DNA of 64,000 nt from NCBI GenBank assembly GCA_963976875.1, contig CAXBML010000004.1, positions 1 through 64,000 of the forward strand, given 5' to 3'. The notes beneath the pieces were generated by a model that was given only the letters and a program-made list of their open reading frames with translations, was not told the origin of the DNA and made no database searches. The first letter of the stretch is position 1. Each line of letters starts with the position of its first letter. The stretch is from Berkiella_A sp963976875 (GTDB taxonomy: Bacteria; Pseudomonadota; Gammaproteobacteria; Berkiellales; Berkiellaceae). The translations under genes were made by a program, and so were the position numbers. Below, piece after piece: positions 1-9,652 of the stretch.

Positions 1-1
1 C

Positions 2-27
2 CCCCTCATGTATACAAAAATGAGGGG
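2..27 (-). terminator. Hairpin downstream of ppsA, possible terminator
   Basis: A perfect 8-bp inverted repeat, CCCCTCAT (2-9) and ATGAGGGG (20-27), lies about 45 bases beyond the ppsA stop. Any U-tract for the minus-strand direction would fall outside the window, so it cannot be confirmed as an intrinsic terminator. Confidence 0.4.
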
Positions 28-70
28 ATCACTCAGAGCCTTCGCTGGCATGACATATATTATTTCAAAA

Positions 71-2449
71 TTAACGACTATGCTTCGCCAAAAACAACCA
101 CGTCTCTAATACTGTATCTGGATTCAATGACACACTATCAATCCCTTGTTCCATTAGCCACAGCGCTAGATCAGGATGATCAGACGGACCTTGACCACAT
201 ATGCCAATATATTTATTTTGCCTTCTACAAGCTTCGATCGCCATTGTTAGCAATGCTTTTACCGCTGGATTACGTTCATCAAAAGATGCCGCCACTAGGC
301 CTGAATCTCTGTCTAGCCCTAAGGTAAGTTGAGTCATGTCGTTCGAGCCTATAGAGAAACCATCAAAGTATTCCAAAAATTGATCTGCTAATAAAGCATT
401 GGAGGGTAATTCACACATCATAATAATGCGCAAACCATCTTTACCTCGCTCTAAACCATTTTCAGCCAATACTTTTATCACACCTTGCGCTTCTTCCAAT
501 GTTCTCACAAATGGTATCATAACTTCTACGTTGCTTAAGCCCATCTTTGCTCGGACTTTGTGTATCGCTTCACACTCCATAGCAAAACATGCTTTAAAAT
601 TATCAGCAATATAACGTGAGGCGCCTCTAAAACCTAACATGGGATTTTCTTCGGTTGGCTCATATGCTGAGCCACCAATTAAATTGGCATACTCGTTGGA
701 CTTAAAATCAGAAAAACGAACAATCACTTTTTCAGGCGCAAAAGCAGCGGCTAAAGTTGAGATGCCTTCCGCTAATTTGTCAACGTAAAAACTTCTTGCA
801 TCAGGATAGCCTGCCGCTCGTTCATCAATTAACTTTTGAGTCGCCACATCTAACTTATCATAATCTAAGCATGCGTTAGGATGCACCCCAATAGCTTGGC
901 TGATAATAAACTCTATTCGTGCCAAACCTATGCCCGAATGCGGTAAACTCGCAAAGTCAAAAGCACGCTCGGGATTCGCCACATTCATCATTACTTTAAA
1001 TGGAATAGACGGCATTTTATCTAGCTCAACAGTATTAATATTAAAATCTAACTGTCCTTGATAAACAAACCCTGTATCACCCTCTGCACAGCTAACCGTC
1101 ACATCAGTCAAGTTTTGAATTTTATCTGTCGCGTCAATACACCCAACAATCGCAGGAATACCTAACTCACGCGCAATGATTGCGGCATGGCAGGTTCGCC
1201 CCCCTCTGTTTGTCACAATAGCAGACGCCCGCTTCATAATAGGTTCCCAGTCCGGATCGGTCATATCTGTCACAAGCACATCGCCGGCTTGAACTTTGTC
1301 CATCTCTCTTATACTGGATACAACTTTGGCAACCCCTTTACCAATTTTTTGACCTATACTACGGCCCTCAACTAATACGGGTCCTTTTTCATTTAACTGA
1401 TACCGTTCAATAACTCTTGATTGACGGCTCTGAACTGTTTCAGGTCGTGCTTGCAAAATAAATAACTCGCCTGTTTCACCATCTTTAGCCCATTCTATAT
1501 CCATAGGACGCTGATAATGCTTCTCAATAATGACGGCTAAACGACCTAACTCATTCACATCCTCATCAGTCAAACAAAACTGACTCTGTTCTGCTTCTGG
1601 GACCGGTACTTCTTGTACCGTCGCCCCAAGTGTGAACTCACCCTGTTCTGCCTGGTAGATCATCTTGATTTGTTTGCTGCCAATATTTTTGCGCACAATC
1701 CCTGGCTTGTTAGCTGCTATTGAAGGCTTGTATACATAAAATTCGTCAGGATTAACTGCGCCTTGCACCACCATCTCACCTAAACCATAGGAAGCGGTAA
1801 TAAACACAACTTGATCAAAACCAGATTCGGTATCTAAACTAAACATGACACCACTCGTTGCGAGGTCACTACGAGCCATGCGCTGAATACCTGCAGATAA
1901 AGCAACATCTTTATGATCAAAGCCATGATGTACACGGTAAGAAATAGCTCTATCATTAAATAAAGAAGCAAATACTTCTTTCATTGCCGTGAGAATATTA
2001 TCCACACCCGTGATATTTAAAAATGTTTCTTGTTGCCCGGCAAATGATGCTTCCGGTAAATCTTCCGCAGTAGCAGAAGAACGAACAGCAACCGCACAAT
2101 CGCCATTAGGCGATAGTTTTTGATAATCCTCCCGAATGGCATCTACCAACTCAGGTTGAAATGGTGAAGCTTGAATCCAGCGTCTAATTTCTGCACCTGT
2201 TTTTTGTAATGCACTCACATCATCCACATCCAAGCTATCTAAAGCCTGGTTAATTTTATCTGCTAAAGCCCCTTGGCTCAAAAACTCTCTATAAGCATCT
2301 GCTGTGGTTGCAAAGCCGGATGGTACTTTAATGCCTGCTTCAGTAAGGTGGCAAATCATCTCTCCTAGAGAAGCATTCTTTCCACCAACAACAGGAACAT
2401 CATTCATACCTAATTCAGTAAATGGGATAACATACTTTGACACTGCCAT
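71..2449 (-). CDS. ppsA: Phosphoenolpyruvate synthase
   Basis: Converts pyruvate, ATP and water to PEP, AMP and phosphate, the entry to gluconeogenesis from pyruvate. The 792-residue length matches E. coli PpsA. The N-terminal ATP-grasp/PPDK domain carries GGKNASLGEM near residue 22 and AVRSSATAEDLPEASFAGQ near 121. The swivelling phosphohistidine domain has GGRTCHAAIIARELG with His421 as phospho-acceptor, and the C-terminal PEP-utilising barrel ends with IGICGQGPSDHP holding the catalytic Cys. The ATG is preceded by GGAG six bases upstream. It is divergent from its likely regulator at 2523. Next to the methylcitrate genes it suggests a metabolism feeding pyruvate from propionate or amino acids into gluconeogenesis. 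Confidence 0.97.
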   Translation of the reverse strand: MAVSKYVIPFTELGMNDVPVVGGKNASLGEMICHLTEAGIKVPSGFATTADAYREFLSQGALADKINQALDSLDVDDVSALQKTGAEIRRWIQASPFQPELVDAIREDYQKLSPNGDCAVAVRSSATAEDLPEASFAGQQETFLNITGVDNILTAMKEVFASLFNDRAISYRVHHGFDHKDVALSAGIQRMARSDLATSGVMFSLDTESGFDQVVFITASYGLGEMVVQGAVNPDEFYVYKPSIAANKPGIVRKNIGSKQIKMIYQAEQGEFTLGATVQEVPVPEAEQSQFCLTDEDVNELGRLAVIIEKHYQRPMDIEWAKDGETGELFILQARPETVQSRQSRVIERYQLNEKGPVLVEGRSIGQKIGKGVAKVVSSIREMDKVQAGDVLVTDMTDPDWEPIMKRASAIVTNRGGRTCHAAIIARELGIPAIVGCIDATDKIQNLTDVTVSCAEGDTGFVYQGQLDFNINTVELDKMPSIPFKVMMNVANPERAFDFASLPHSGIGLARIEFIISQAIGVHPNACLDYDKLDVATQKLIDERAAGYPDARSFYVDKLAEGISTLAAAFAPEKVIVRFSDFKSNEYANLIGGSAYEPTEENPMLGFRGASRYIADNFKACFAMECEAIHKVRAKMGLSNVEVMIPFVRTLEEAQGVIKVLAENGLERGKDGLRIIMMCELPSNALLADQFLEYFDGFSIGSNDMTQLTLGLDRDSGLVAASFDERNPAVKALLTMAIEACRRQNKYIGICGQGPSDHPDLALWLMEQGIDSVSLNPDTVLETWLFLAKHSR

Positions 2450-2522
2450 ATAATCTCCGAATGGGCGTGATACACTAGAGAATTAATCCTATAAACAAAT
2501 CATCCAGCATTTGAGGCCAATT

Positions 2523-3344
2523 GTGAAGCGTAGAACCGCATTTTTTGTATCCGATAGAACAGGAATAACAGCTGAGACCCTAGGTTTAAGCTTAATATCT
2601 CAATTTGAAGAGACACACTTTACTCAGGTGACTCTTCCCTTTGTTGATTCAGAGGAAAAAGCACTGGAAGCCTCAAGCCGTATTAATCAGGCTTTTAAGA
2701 CGGATGGTGATAGACCGCTGGTTTTTGCAACGATAATTAAGCCAGATATCAAAGCGATATTAAGCAAGACCCATGCTTTTTACATTGATTATTTTGATAC
2801 ATTTATTGGTCAGCTTGAAAACGAACTAAAAAGTTCATCTTCCAAAGAGATTGGACGCATCCATGGCATGGGAAATGGTAATATCTACAACTCACGAATT
2901 GAAGCGGTTAACTTTGCCCTAAATTATGATGACGGCGCTAAAATTAATAATTATGAAGCAGCAGATATCATTCTAATTGGAGTTTCGCGTTCAGGAAAAA
3001 CACCTACTTGCCTATACCTTGCCATGCGCTATGGCATACTGGCTGCGAATTATCCCATAACAGAGGATGATTTAGATAATATGGGACTACCCAAATTTCT
3101 TGTACCACATAAAAGTAAAATATTTGGGCTAACCATCTCTGCGGAGCGACTCCAAGCAATTCGCCAAGGCAGACGACCTAATAGCCGATATGCCACATTA
3201 ACTCAGTGCAACCGTGAAGTACGTACCGTTGAAAAATTATTTAAGCAAGAAAATATCCCACACTTAAGCTCTACTTCTGTTTCGATTGAGGAGCTAGCTG
3301 CCAAAATATTAGTCATTTCAGGGATAGAGCGTAAGATCAGTTAA
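2523..3344 (+). CDS. ppsR: PEP synthase regulatory protein (bifunctional kinase/pyrophosphorylase, DUF299)
   Basis: Family members inactivate PEP synthase by ADP-dependent phosphorylation and reactivate it by Pi-dependent dephosphorylation. The start RRTAFFVSDRTGITAETLG is the usual family N-terminus, and the P-loop GVSRSGKTPT sits near residue 153. The longest frame opens at a TTG (2511) without a Shine-Dalgarno, whereas the GTG at 2523 has GAGG six bases upstream and gives the family-typical MKRRTAFF beginning, so I start there (273 aa). It is divergent from ppsA across about 70 bp, which supports the functional pairing. Confidence 0.93.
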   Translation: MKRRTAFFVSDRTGITAETLGLSLISQFEETHFTQVTLPFVDSEEKALEASSRINQAFKTDGDRPLVFATIIKPDIKAILSKTHAFYIDYFDTFIGQLENELKSSSSKEIGRIHGMGNGNIYNSRIEAVNFALNYDDGAKINNYEAADIILIGVSRSGKTPTCLYLAMRYGILAANYPITEDDLDNMGLPKFLVPHKSKIFGLTISAERLQAIRQGRRPNSRYATLTQCNREVRTVEKLFKQENIPHLSSTSVSIEELAAKILVISGIERKIS

Positions 3345-3345
3345 T

Positions 3346-4248
3346 TTAATTATACTTCGGCTTGTCACAAGAAGTAAAAGAAGAAACTGAAGTTTGCTGA
3401 ACGGCCATACTATTTTGAGCCCCACTAAATCCAGGCGTAAACGTGGTAGATACAGATAAATCAACTCGCCTAGAACTTAAGAGCTGACCACCATCATCAA
3501 AAGGGTCATTGGTGCTATCTGAGTCATCTGAGGAAAAGCCATCAAAAGGATCGCTATCATCATAGGCTTGAGCATTACAAGAGGTTAATTTTAGTCCTTC
3601 CTCATCCGACTCCACACCAAAATCAAAGTCTGCATCTAATACATCTGATCCTTCTTGATTCATCTCGCTCAATCGTTTAGGCTCCAGTTTCTCTAATGCT
3701 AAGCGTAACTGAGTTAAAGTAGATAAATTATGACTGATTTTTCTAGTAATGAGTTCTTTTTCAAGAATTAAAATCTCTTTTTGATACAACGCCACATTCA
3801 GTTTATGGCCAGATTTAAAAATAGATTGCTGTATACATTCCATTTGTTGCGTCTTTCTAGCAACAGCCTCTGTCAAGTTAAAGCTTTTCAACTCTAGTTT
3901 CTCAGTTCGGGTTGTAATGTATTTTTTTGCTTGTGTTTGATAATAATCTAGTGATGCATTTGAAATTATTTTAGTGCCCAGTTCACTGTCCAATGCTGGA
4001 AAAATAATATTTTCGTATTGTGATTCGATCGCAATAAGAGGATAACGATTGCGATACTGTGTTTTTGCGCTATCAATCAGTTTATCTATATTAGAGCTTA
4101 AGCCAGAAGGAAATGCTTCCAAGCTCATTTTATCAAAGCTTGTCAAAAAGGCCTCTAAATTTGAAGTCAACTCTTCCTTCAGCTTTCTAGCATGTTCTTG
4201 GTGAGCAATACAATCTTCTTTGATAGCGGCTATTGTTTGGCCAATCAT
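3346..4248 (-). CDS. Unrecognised coiled-coil protein with acidic C-terminal tail
   Basis: I do not recognise this protein of about 300 residues. There is no signal peptide and no membrane segment. The first two thirds are mostly charged helix rich in K, E, Q and L with heptad-like spacing, suggesting coiled coil (for example around LEKELITRKISHNLSTLTQL). Roughly residues 215-260 are very rich in D, S, E and G (SDDSDSTNDPFDDGG), followed by a Ser/Thr-rich end. I prefer the ATG at 4248, which has GAGG upstream; the ATG at 4263 has no Shine-Dalgarno. The ribosome binding site lies inside a small inverted repeat, CCTCAT/ATGAGG (4258-4277). It converges on ppsR with a 1-bp gap. The composition is like that of secreted effectors, but nothing shows secretion. 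Confidence 0.7.
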   Translation of the reverse strand: MIGQTIAAIKEDCIAHQEHARKLKEELTSNLEAFLTSFDKMSLEAFPSGLSSNIDKLIDSAKTQYRNRYPLIAIESQYENIIFPALDSELGTKIISNASLDYYQTQAKKYITTRTEKLELKSFNLTEAVARKTQQMECIQQSIFKSGHKLNVALYQKEILILEKELITRKISHNLSTLTQLRLALEKLEPKRLSEMNQEGSDVLDADFDFGVESDEEGLKLTSCNAQAYDDSDPFDGFSSDDSDSTNDPFDDGGQLLSSRRVDLSVSTTFTPGFSGAQNSMAVQQTSVSSFTSCDKPKYN

Positions 4249-4418
4249 TATCAAATACCTCATTTATAAATATGAGGCATAGTAGCAATCCTAACTTAAA
4301 GTATCAATTAAAATATTTTTCAAAAGATGCTTGTAAATACGTAATTTTGATTTATCAAGGTGCCGGGTAAAGATAGGCAGATAAGTTAACATCCACCTAC
4401 CGTAAACCTCTAAATAAC

Positions 4419-5840
4419 TTACATCACCCATTTATCCATAAATTGATTTACTGACATAGTAAATAACGCTTCTTTATCTTCAAATAGCTTTAGCCACGCT
4501 TGTACTTTTTTAGGATAAACTTTATCAACGTTATTTTGAAACTTTTCGTATAATAATGGGATGCCCTGTTCCCGATTTATACGGTGCCCTATTGGATAAT
4601 GGCTTTCATGAGAATATACATGGTCATCATTTTTCATCCTGATTTCCACCCGATTTGGAATCGCCCGTTTTTCAGGATCAAAATAATCTTGTGTATATTT
4701 AGGATCTTCCTTAACGACCATTTTGGCCCGCAATTCGTCAATTTTAGGATTTTCGGCAAAGCTGTCCTCGTAAGAGTCTGCCGTCAAATCGCCTTTCATC
4801 AACGCAACGGCAACCATGTATTGAATACAATGATCCCTATCAGCCGGATTATACAAAGGCCCTTTTTTATCAATGATTTTTTTGCCTGCTTCTTGGGTAT
4901 AAACTGTCACTTGCTCAATATCATCTAATTTATACTTGATTTCAGGATGTAATATCAAAGCAGCTTTCACCGCTGTTTGCGCATGAAACTCTGCGGGATA
5001 GGAGATTTTAAATAATATATTCTCCATGACATAACTAGATAATTCTTGCGATAACGTAATGCTTTCACCTCGAAAGCTACTGTCCTGGAACCCCCACTTT
5101 TCTGCAGTAAGCACACTGGGATAACCATTCTCCCCTTGCAAAGTTAACATCGCCAATCGTATGGCTCGACTCACAGCATCGCCTGCTGCCCACGATTTAC
5201 GACTGCCGGTATTAGGAGAGTGTCTATACGTTCTTAAGCTCTGCCCATCAACCCATGCCTGAGTAATGGCATCTACCACTTGTGCTTTTGTACCGCCCAT
5301 TAACTTCGTGACCACAGCGGAGCTCGCTACTTTGACCAACACAACATGATCCATGCCAACTTGGTTAAAGCTATTATCTAAAGCCAAAATACCCTGAATT
5401 TCATATGCCTTGATGGCTGCTTCTAACAAGTCTTTAACCGTATATTGTATAGCCCACTCAGCATTTCGCCCAACATAGTCCATCACGGATAACAATGCAC
5501 CAAAATTGTCAGATGGGTGTCCCCACTCTTTGGCTAACCACGTATCATTAAAGTCCAACCATCTAATCAAACTCCCCATATCAAAAGCTGCTTTCATAGG
5601 ATCTAACTCAAAATCAGTTCCGATAACCCGGGCGCCTTTTTTCATGCTAGCACCTTTTACCCAAGGGCCTAACAATTTTTTACAGGCTGGATAATTCAAC
5701 GCCAAAATAGCACAGCCTAGACTATCCATTAGACAATGCTTCGCGGTATCAAATGCAAGTTCACTCTCAATTGGAGTATCCATCACATAGTCTGCTATTG
5801 TTTGAATAACCTGATCGGCTTCTGGTCTTTGATTTTCCAT
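4419..5840 (-). CDS. prpD: 2-methylcitrate dehydratase, MmgE/PrpD family
   Basis: Dehydrates 2-methylcitrate to 2-methyl-cis-aconitate in the methylcitrate cycle that detoxifies and uses propionyl-CoA. At 473 residues it is close to E. coli PrpD (483). MmgE/PrpD features are visible: an N-terminal helical domain with TAKHCLMDSLGCAILAL, the WLDFNDTWLAKEWGHPSDNF motif, SRKSWAAGDAVSRAIRLA, and a C-terminal domain with ADRDHCIQYMVAVALMKG. AAGGAAG precedes the ATG. It is the last gene of a prpB-prpC-prpD run, separated from prpC by 167 bp that contains a possible dispersed repeat. Neither an AcnD/PrpF alternative pathway nor a PrpR regulator is present here. Confidence 0.95.
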   Translation of the reverse strand: MENQRPEADQVIQTIADYVMDTPIESELAFDTAKHCLMDSLGCAILALNYPACKKLLGPWVKGASMKKGARVIGTDFELDPMKAAFDMGSLIRWLDFNDTWLAKEWGHPSDNFGALLSVMDYVGRNAEWAIQYTVKDLLEAAIKAYEIQGILALDNSFNQVGMDHVVLVKVASSAVVTKLMGGTKAQVVDAITQAWVDGQSLRTYRHSPNTGSRKSWAAGDAVSRAIRLAMLTLQGENGYPSVLTAEKWGFQDSSFRGESITLSQELSSYVMENILFKISYPAEFHAQTAVKAALILHPEIKYKLDDIEQVTVYTQEAGKKIIDKKGPLYNPADRDHCIQYMVAVALMKGDLTADSYEDSFAENPKIDELRAKMVVKEDPKYTQDYFDPEKRAIPNRVEIRMKNDDHVYSHESHYPIGHRINREQGIPLLYEKFQNNVDKVYPKKVQAWLKLFEDKEALFTMSVNQFMDKWVM

Positions 5841-5887
5841 ATAACTTCCTTGGGCATTAGTTTTTCAAAAGTGATTTTTCTGATTTG

Positions 5888-5998
5888 TTTAGAAAAAACC
5901 TGAGTGGATGGATGCGGTACCGACTCATATTAACCCTCACCCAACCTACGGCTCCCTCCCCCAACATTGGTAGAGGGACAGATTCGCTTCGCTTATCA
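5888..5998. repeat. Possible dispersed intergenic repeat between prpC and prpD
   Basis: Pyrimidine-rich, more GC-rich than its surroundings and non-coding, with CCCTCACCCAACCTACGGC followed by CTCCCTCCCCC and TAGAGGGACAG. Its CTCCCTC/GAGGGA arms can pair. It resembles mobile intergenic repeats seen in multiple copies in many genomes, but only one copy is visible here, so this is a guess from composition. Confidence 0.3.
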
Positions 5999-6007
5999 TG
6001 CAATGAA

Positions 6008-7141
6008 CTAACGTGCAGAAATATCCGGTAAGGGTCTTGCTGCTGGGCCAATATATTCTGCTGTCGGGCGAATCAACCTATTATTTTCTCTTTGCTCAAT
6101 AATATGAGCCGCCCAACCTGTTAAACGCGATATCACAAAGATAGGCGTGAACAAGCCTGTTGGAATGCCACAAAAATGATAAGCACTTGCGCTATAAAAA
6201 TCCAAGTTTGGGAACATAGATTTTTCTTCCCATAACAATGATTCTATTTTCTCACTGACTGGAAATAATAATTTATCACCTAACATCTGGCTTAGAATTT
6301 TCGCTTGCTTTTTAATCACGTTAGATCGTGGATCGCTTTTTTTGTAAACACGATGGCCAAACCCCATAATTAATTCTTTTTGGGCCAGCATATCTCTGAC
6401 TTTGGTTTCTGCTTGATCGGTATCTGAAAACTGAGAGATCAAATGCATCGCCATCTCATTAGCGCCACCATGCAATGGCCCTCTAAGCGTTCCAATAGCC
6501 GCTGTAATCGCAGAATAAAAATCGGATAATGTTGCAGAACAGACTCTTGCCGCAAAAGTTGAAGCATTGAACTCATGCTCTGCATATAAGATAAGAGAAA
6601 TGTCCATGGTTTTTTCCATGCACGTAGCCAGTTCAGAATTCTCTCTAAACCTGGGGCCATGTAATAAAGTTAAGAAATGTGCAGCGGTTGTTTCTGCAGG
6701 CACATTCACTTCAATCCGATGTCCATTAAGATGATAATGATGCCAATATAATAAAGCCGATGGAAATATGGCCAGCAACCTATCCGCTATATCTCTTTGA
6801 GTTCGCCCCTCGCATTCAGGTTCTAATGTACCTAACATGGAGGCTGTTGTACGCATCACATCCATCGGATGAGCTGAAGCGGGAATAGATTCTAAGCATT
6901 GCGTTAAAGCAGGTGGTAGCCCTCGCAAAGATTGTAGCTTATTTCGATAATAAGATAGCTGTACTTTACTCGGCAATGTACCATGAATTAATAAATGTGC
7001 AACTTCTTCAAAACTAGATTTTTCAGTCAAATCAAAAATAGAATATCCGCGATAATTTAAATTATCTCCAGCTTCTCCTACTGTACAAATGGCCGTTTTC
7101 CCAGCAACAATGCCTTTTAAACCAGCTTCTTTATCCGTCAT
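6008..7141 (-). CDS. prpC: 2-methylcitrate synthase
   Basis: Condenses propionyl-CoA with oxaloacetate to 2-methylcitrate. The 377-residue length is that of the short bacterial PrpC/type II citrate synthases. Catalytic elements are visible: LHGGANEMAM (His), IMGFGHRVYKKSDPRS (His) and NLDFYSASAYHFCGIP (Asp). The N-terminus GLKGIVAGKTAICTV and NYRGYSIFDL are typical of PrpC rather than GltA. Its start overlaps the end of prpB by 11 bp and AAGGAAA precedes the ATG, implying co-transcription and translational coupling. Confidence 0.96.
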   Translation of the reverse strand: MTDKEAGLKGIVAGKTAICTVGEAGDNLNYRGYSIFDLTEKSSFEEVAHLLIHGTLPSKVQLSYYRNKLQSLRGLPPALTQCLESIPASAHPMDVMRTTASMLGTLEPECEGRTQRDIADRLLAIFPSALLYWHHYHLNGHRIEVNVPAETTAAHFLTLLHGPRFRENSELATCMEKTMDISLILYAEHEFNASTFAARVCSATLSDFYSAITAAIGTLRGPLHGGANEMAMHLISQFSDTDQAETKVRDMLAQKELIMGFGHRVYKKSDPRSNVIKKQAKILSQMLGDKLLFPVSEKIESLLWEEKSMFPNLDFYSASAYHFCGIPTGLFTPIFVISRLTGWAAHIIEQRENNRLIRPTAEYIGPAARPLPDISAR

Positions 7142-8018
7142 TTTGATTTTCCTTTTTGTCTAAAAATTGATTAAGCTTATCTTCGAATGTGTGATAATCC
7201 AAAATAGTGTATAAAGCATCGCGTGTTTGCATTTGCTCTGTAACTGATGCTTGGGTACCCGTTTGTCGAATCGCCGCAAAAATATTATCAGCAGCTTGAT
7301 TCATCGCCCTAAAAGCACTGAGAGGATATAGCACAAGCTTTACCCCATTAGACTTTAATTGTTCTACTGTATAAAGTGGTGTTTTACCAAATTCAGTAAT
7401 ATTGGCTAAAACAGGAATAGTCAATGCTCGGCTGAATCTTTGATACTGCTCAAGATCTTTTACCGCTTCTAGAAATAATGCTTTCGCACCTGCCTTTTCA
7501 TAAGCGATAACCCGCTCAATTGTTTCTGCTTCTGTTTCAGCCATCAAAGCATCTGTACGGGCCATTAACATAAAATCTGGGTTATGACTTAAGCCTTGCT
7601 TGGCTGAATCTATGCGCTCACACATTGCAGCAACTGAAATAATCTGTTTACCATCACGGTGGCCACAACGCTTAAAGCTCTTTTGATCTTCGATGTGAGC
7701 CCCCATTGCCCCAGCTTTACTCACTAACCTAAAAGTACGCTCAATATTTAAACTGCTCCCCCACCCCGTATCCACATCGACTAATAGAGGCAAACTGCAC
7801 GCATCTGTAATCTGCTCAATGTCATAGAGCACGTCATTTAAAGAAGTTAAACCTAAATCAGGCAAGCCTCGGGTATTGGCGACCCCAGCACCTGATAAGT
7901 AAATTGATTGGAAGCCATTCTTTTGCGCGAGCTTGGCCGTCAATGCATTGATAACACCTACTATTTGTAAAGGTGATTCTTGTTGAAGTGCCGTAAAAAA
8001 ATTTGCTCGATTTGTCAC
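7131..8018 (-). CDS. prpB: 2-methylisocitrate lyase
   Basis: Cleaves 2-methylisocitrate to pyruvate and succinate, the final step of the methylcitrate cycle. The isocitrate-lyase-superfamily barrel shows YLSGAGVANTRGLPDLGL, the metal-binding region LLVDVDTGWG, AHIEDQKSFKRCGHRDGK with the catalytic Cys in KRCGH, and MARTDA. The length of 295 aa is standard. It starts at a GTG with AGGG about nine bases upstream. It is the first gene of the prp run and overlaps prpC. The pyruvate produced could be recycled by PpsA, encoded a few kb away. Confidence 0.96.
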   Translation of the reverse strand: MTNRANFFTALQQESPLQIVGVINALTAKLAQKNGFQSIYLSGAGVANTRGLPDLGLTSLNDVLYDIEQITDACSLPLLVDVDTGWGSSLNIERTFRLVSKAGAMGAHIEDQKSFKRCGHRDGKQIISVAAMCERIDSAKQGLSHNPDFMLMARTDALMAETEAETIERVIAYEKAGAKALFLEAVKDLEQYQRFSRALTIPVLANITEFGKTPLYTVEQLKSNGVKLVLYPLSAFRAMNQAADNIFAAIRQTGTQASVTEQMQTRDALYTILDYHTFEDKLNQFLDKKENQNDG

Positions 8019-8113
8019 ACCGGCTATCCCTAAGCTAAAAATACTGGACCCATATTTTAACCTGACTAGAACAACAGAGCTATGGAAACGCTTACTAAGG
8101 TTTGTAAGTTGAC

Positions 8114-9508
8114 CTATGCTGCCAAGCTAACCCATCTTGGCTTCTTGGTAACGATAAAGATTAAAGGGGGCAAAGATAAGCCTACTAAGCCTACCCCTAA
8201 GTAGCACTTATAGAGCAGTTGATTACCCAGTTGCAATTGAGCAGGTGGGATAAAACAAATGACCATAGCGAATAAAGAGGCTAATATACCTAAGCCAGCT
8301 ACAATCCACATGCCCAATTTTCCGCCAGGTATTTTATATTTTCTAACCACGTTTGGTTGTGAGTATCGCAGTTTGATCGCAGCAAAAAAAATCAAACAAT
8401 ACATTAACATAGCAAACTGAATGGTTAGAGCTGTGACTATCCAAAAGGCACTATTCATATCAGGCATAAAGAAAAATATAAGAGACAGAAGCGAACCGAC
8501 AGATGCTTGAAAGATTAATGTGCCAACAGGCGCACCATGTTTGTTTGTTTTTTGTAATGCAGGCGGCAAAAATCCATCACGCGCACAAGTCAGAATGCCT
8601 TTGGCAGGACCTAATATCCAAGTATTGATACCGGCCAACGAGCCTACAACTGCCAAAATAGCTATTATGGGTACCCAGGCTTCTAAATGAAACGCTGCAA
8701 AGAATACATTAAATGCCTGCATAACACCTGCGAACAAACTAATATCAGCTTGTTCGACGACAAATGCAATTGATAGCGAGCCTAATATAGATACTAATAA
8801 AATAATGCTCGCTGAAATGAATATAGCGCGAGGATAATCGTGCTGTGGTTTTTTAGCTTCTCTTGCGTGAAAAGCAGACATTTCCATGCCAGCCAAGCCG
8901 AGCAACACACCTGCAAAAAAAACCATGTTATTTAATTTAAATTCAGGCAGTAGCGTATGCATGCTCATTTCAATTTTAATAGGGTTACCTGAATACCACC
9001 AAAAAATCCCAAGCCCAATTATTAATACCCCTGGGACCAAAGTACCCAGGATTGCCCCTATTGCACTAACCCGACTTGATAACCTCATACCTAAAAAATT
9101 AATACCCGTTGCCAACCAAAAAATGGTTAGCATAGAACAAACCATATAATATTTATTATGAATTAAATCTGGGTAAAAAATATAGGCCATCGTACCACTG
9201 GTAAAGGTCAGCACGGTTGGAAACCATGAGATACTGAGCATCCAAGCAATCCAAACAGCAAAAAAACCGACTTCTTTTCCGAAAGCTTTGCCGACCCATG
9301 CATATAAGCCACCTGCTTCAGGCCAACCTGTTGCCAACTCAGCACAAACTAATGCTGTTGGGATAAAAAAGATAATTGCAGCAGCGCAATAATAAAATAC
9401 GCTTGAAAACCCGTACTCAACCATAAATGATAAATTTCGCAAACTAATAATAGCTGCCACATTAATCATTGCTAAAGTAAAGACACCGAGAATTCGTTGT
9501 TGGGACAT
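8114..9508 (-). CDS. APC-superfamily amino acid permease
   Basis: Inner-membrane amino acid/polyamine transporter, with about twelve hydrophobic helices in roughly 464 residues. It begins LGVFTLAMINVAAIISLRNL and carries ELATGWPEAGGLYAWVGKAF, the helix 2 region typical of GadC/AdiC-like antiporters, and later MEMSAFHAREAKKPQHDYPR. The longest frame opens at a TTG (9532) without a Shine-Dalgarno; the ATG at 9508 has a purine-rich AGAGAG just upstream and gives a better start. The substrate cannot be read from sequence; glutamate/GABA or another amino acid is plausible for this subfamily. It shares orientation with the prp genes and lies 95 bp upstream of prpB. Confidence 0.88.
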   Translation of the reverse strand: MSQQRILGVFTLAMINVAAIISLRNLSFMVEYGFSSVFYYCAAAIIFFIPTALVCAELATGWPEAGGLYAWVGKAFGKEVGFFAVWIAWMLSISWFPTVLTFTSGTMAYIFYPDLIHNKYYMVCSMLTIFWLATGINFLGMRLSSRVSAIGAILGTLVPGVLIIGLGIFWWYSGNPIKIEMSMHTLLPEFKLNNMVFFAGVLLGLAGMEMSAFHAREAKKPQHDYPRAIFISASIILLVSILGSLSIAFVVEQADISLFAGVMQAFNVFFAAFHLEAWVPIIAILAVVGSLAGINTWILGPAKGILTCARDGFLPPALQKTNKHGAPVGTLIFQASVGSLLSLIFFFMPDMNSAFWIVTALTIQFAMLMYCLIFFAAIKLRYSQPNVVRKYKIPGGKLGMWIVAGLGILASLFAMVICFIPPAQLQLGNQLLYKCYLGVGLVGLSLPPLIFIVTKKPRWVSLAA

Positions 9509-9652
9509 GCGCTCTCTAATATTGATTGTCAATGGATTATATTTGACCTAGAAGCTTATCCCATACATAGAACAAAGTACATAAACAGACCCCGACTTAT
9601 GTACTTTTATAGGGCTAAAATTATTGTATACACACCATAGTTAATTAGACAA

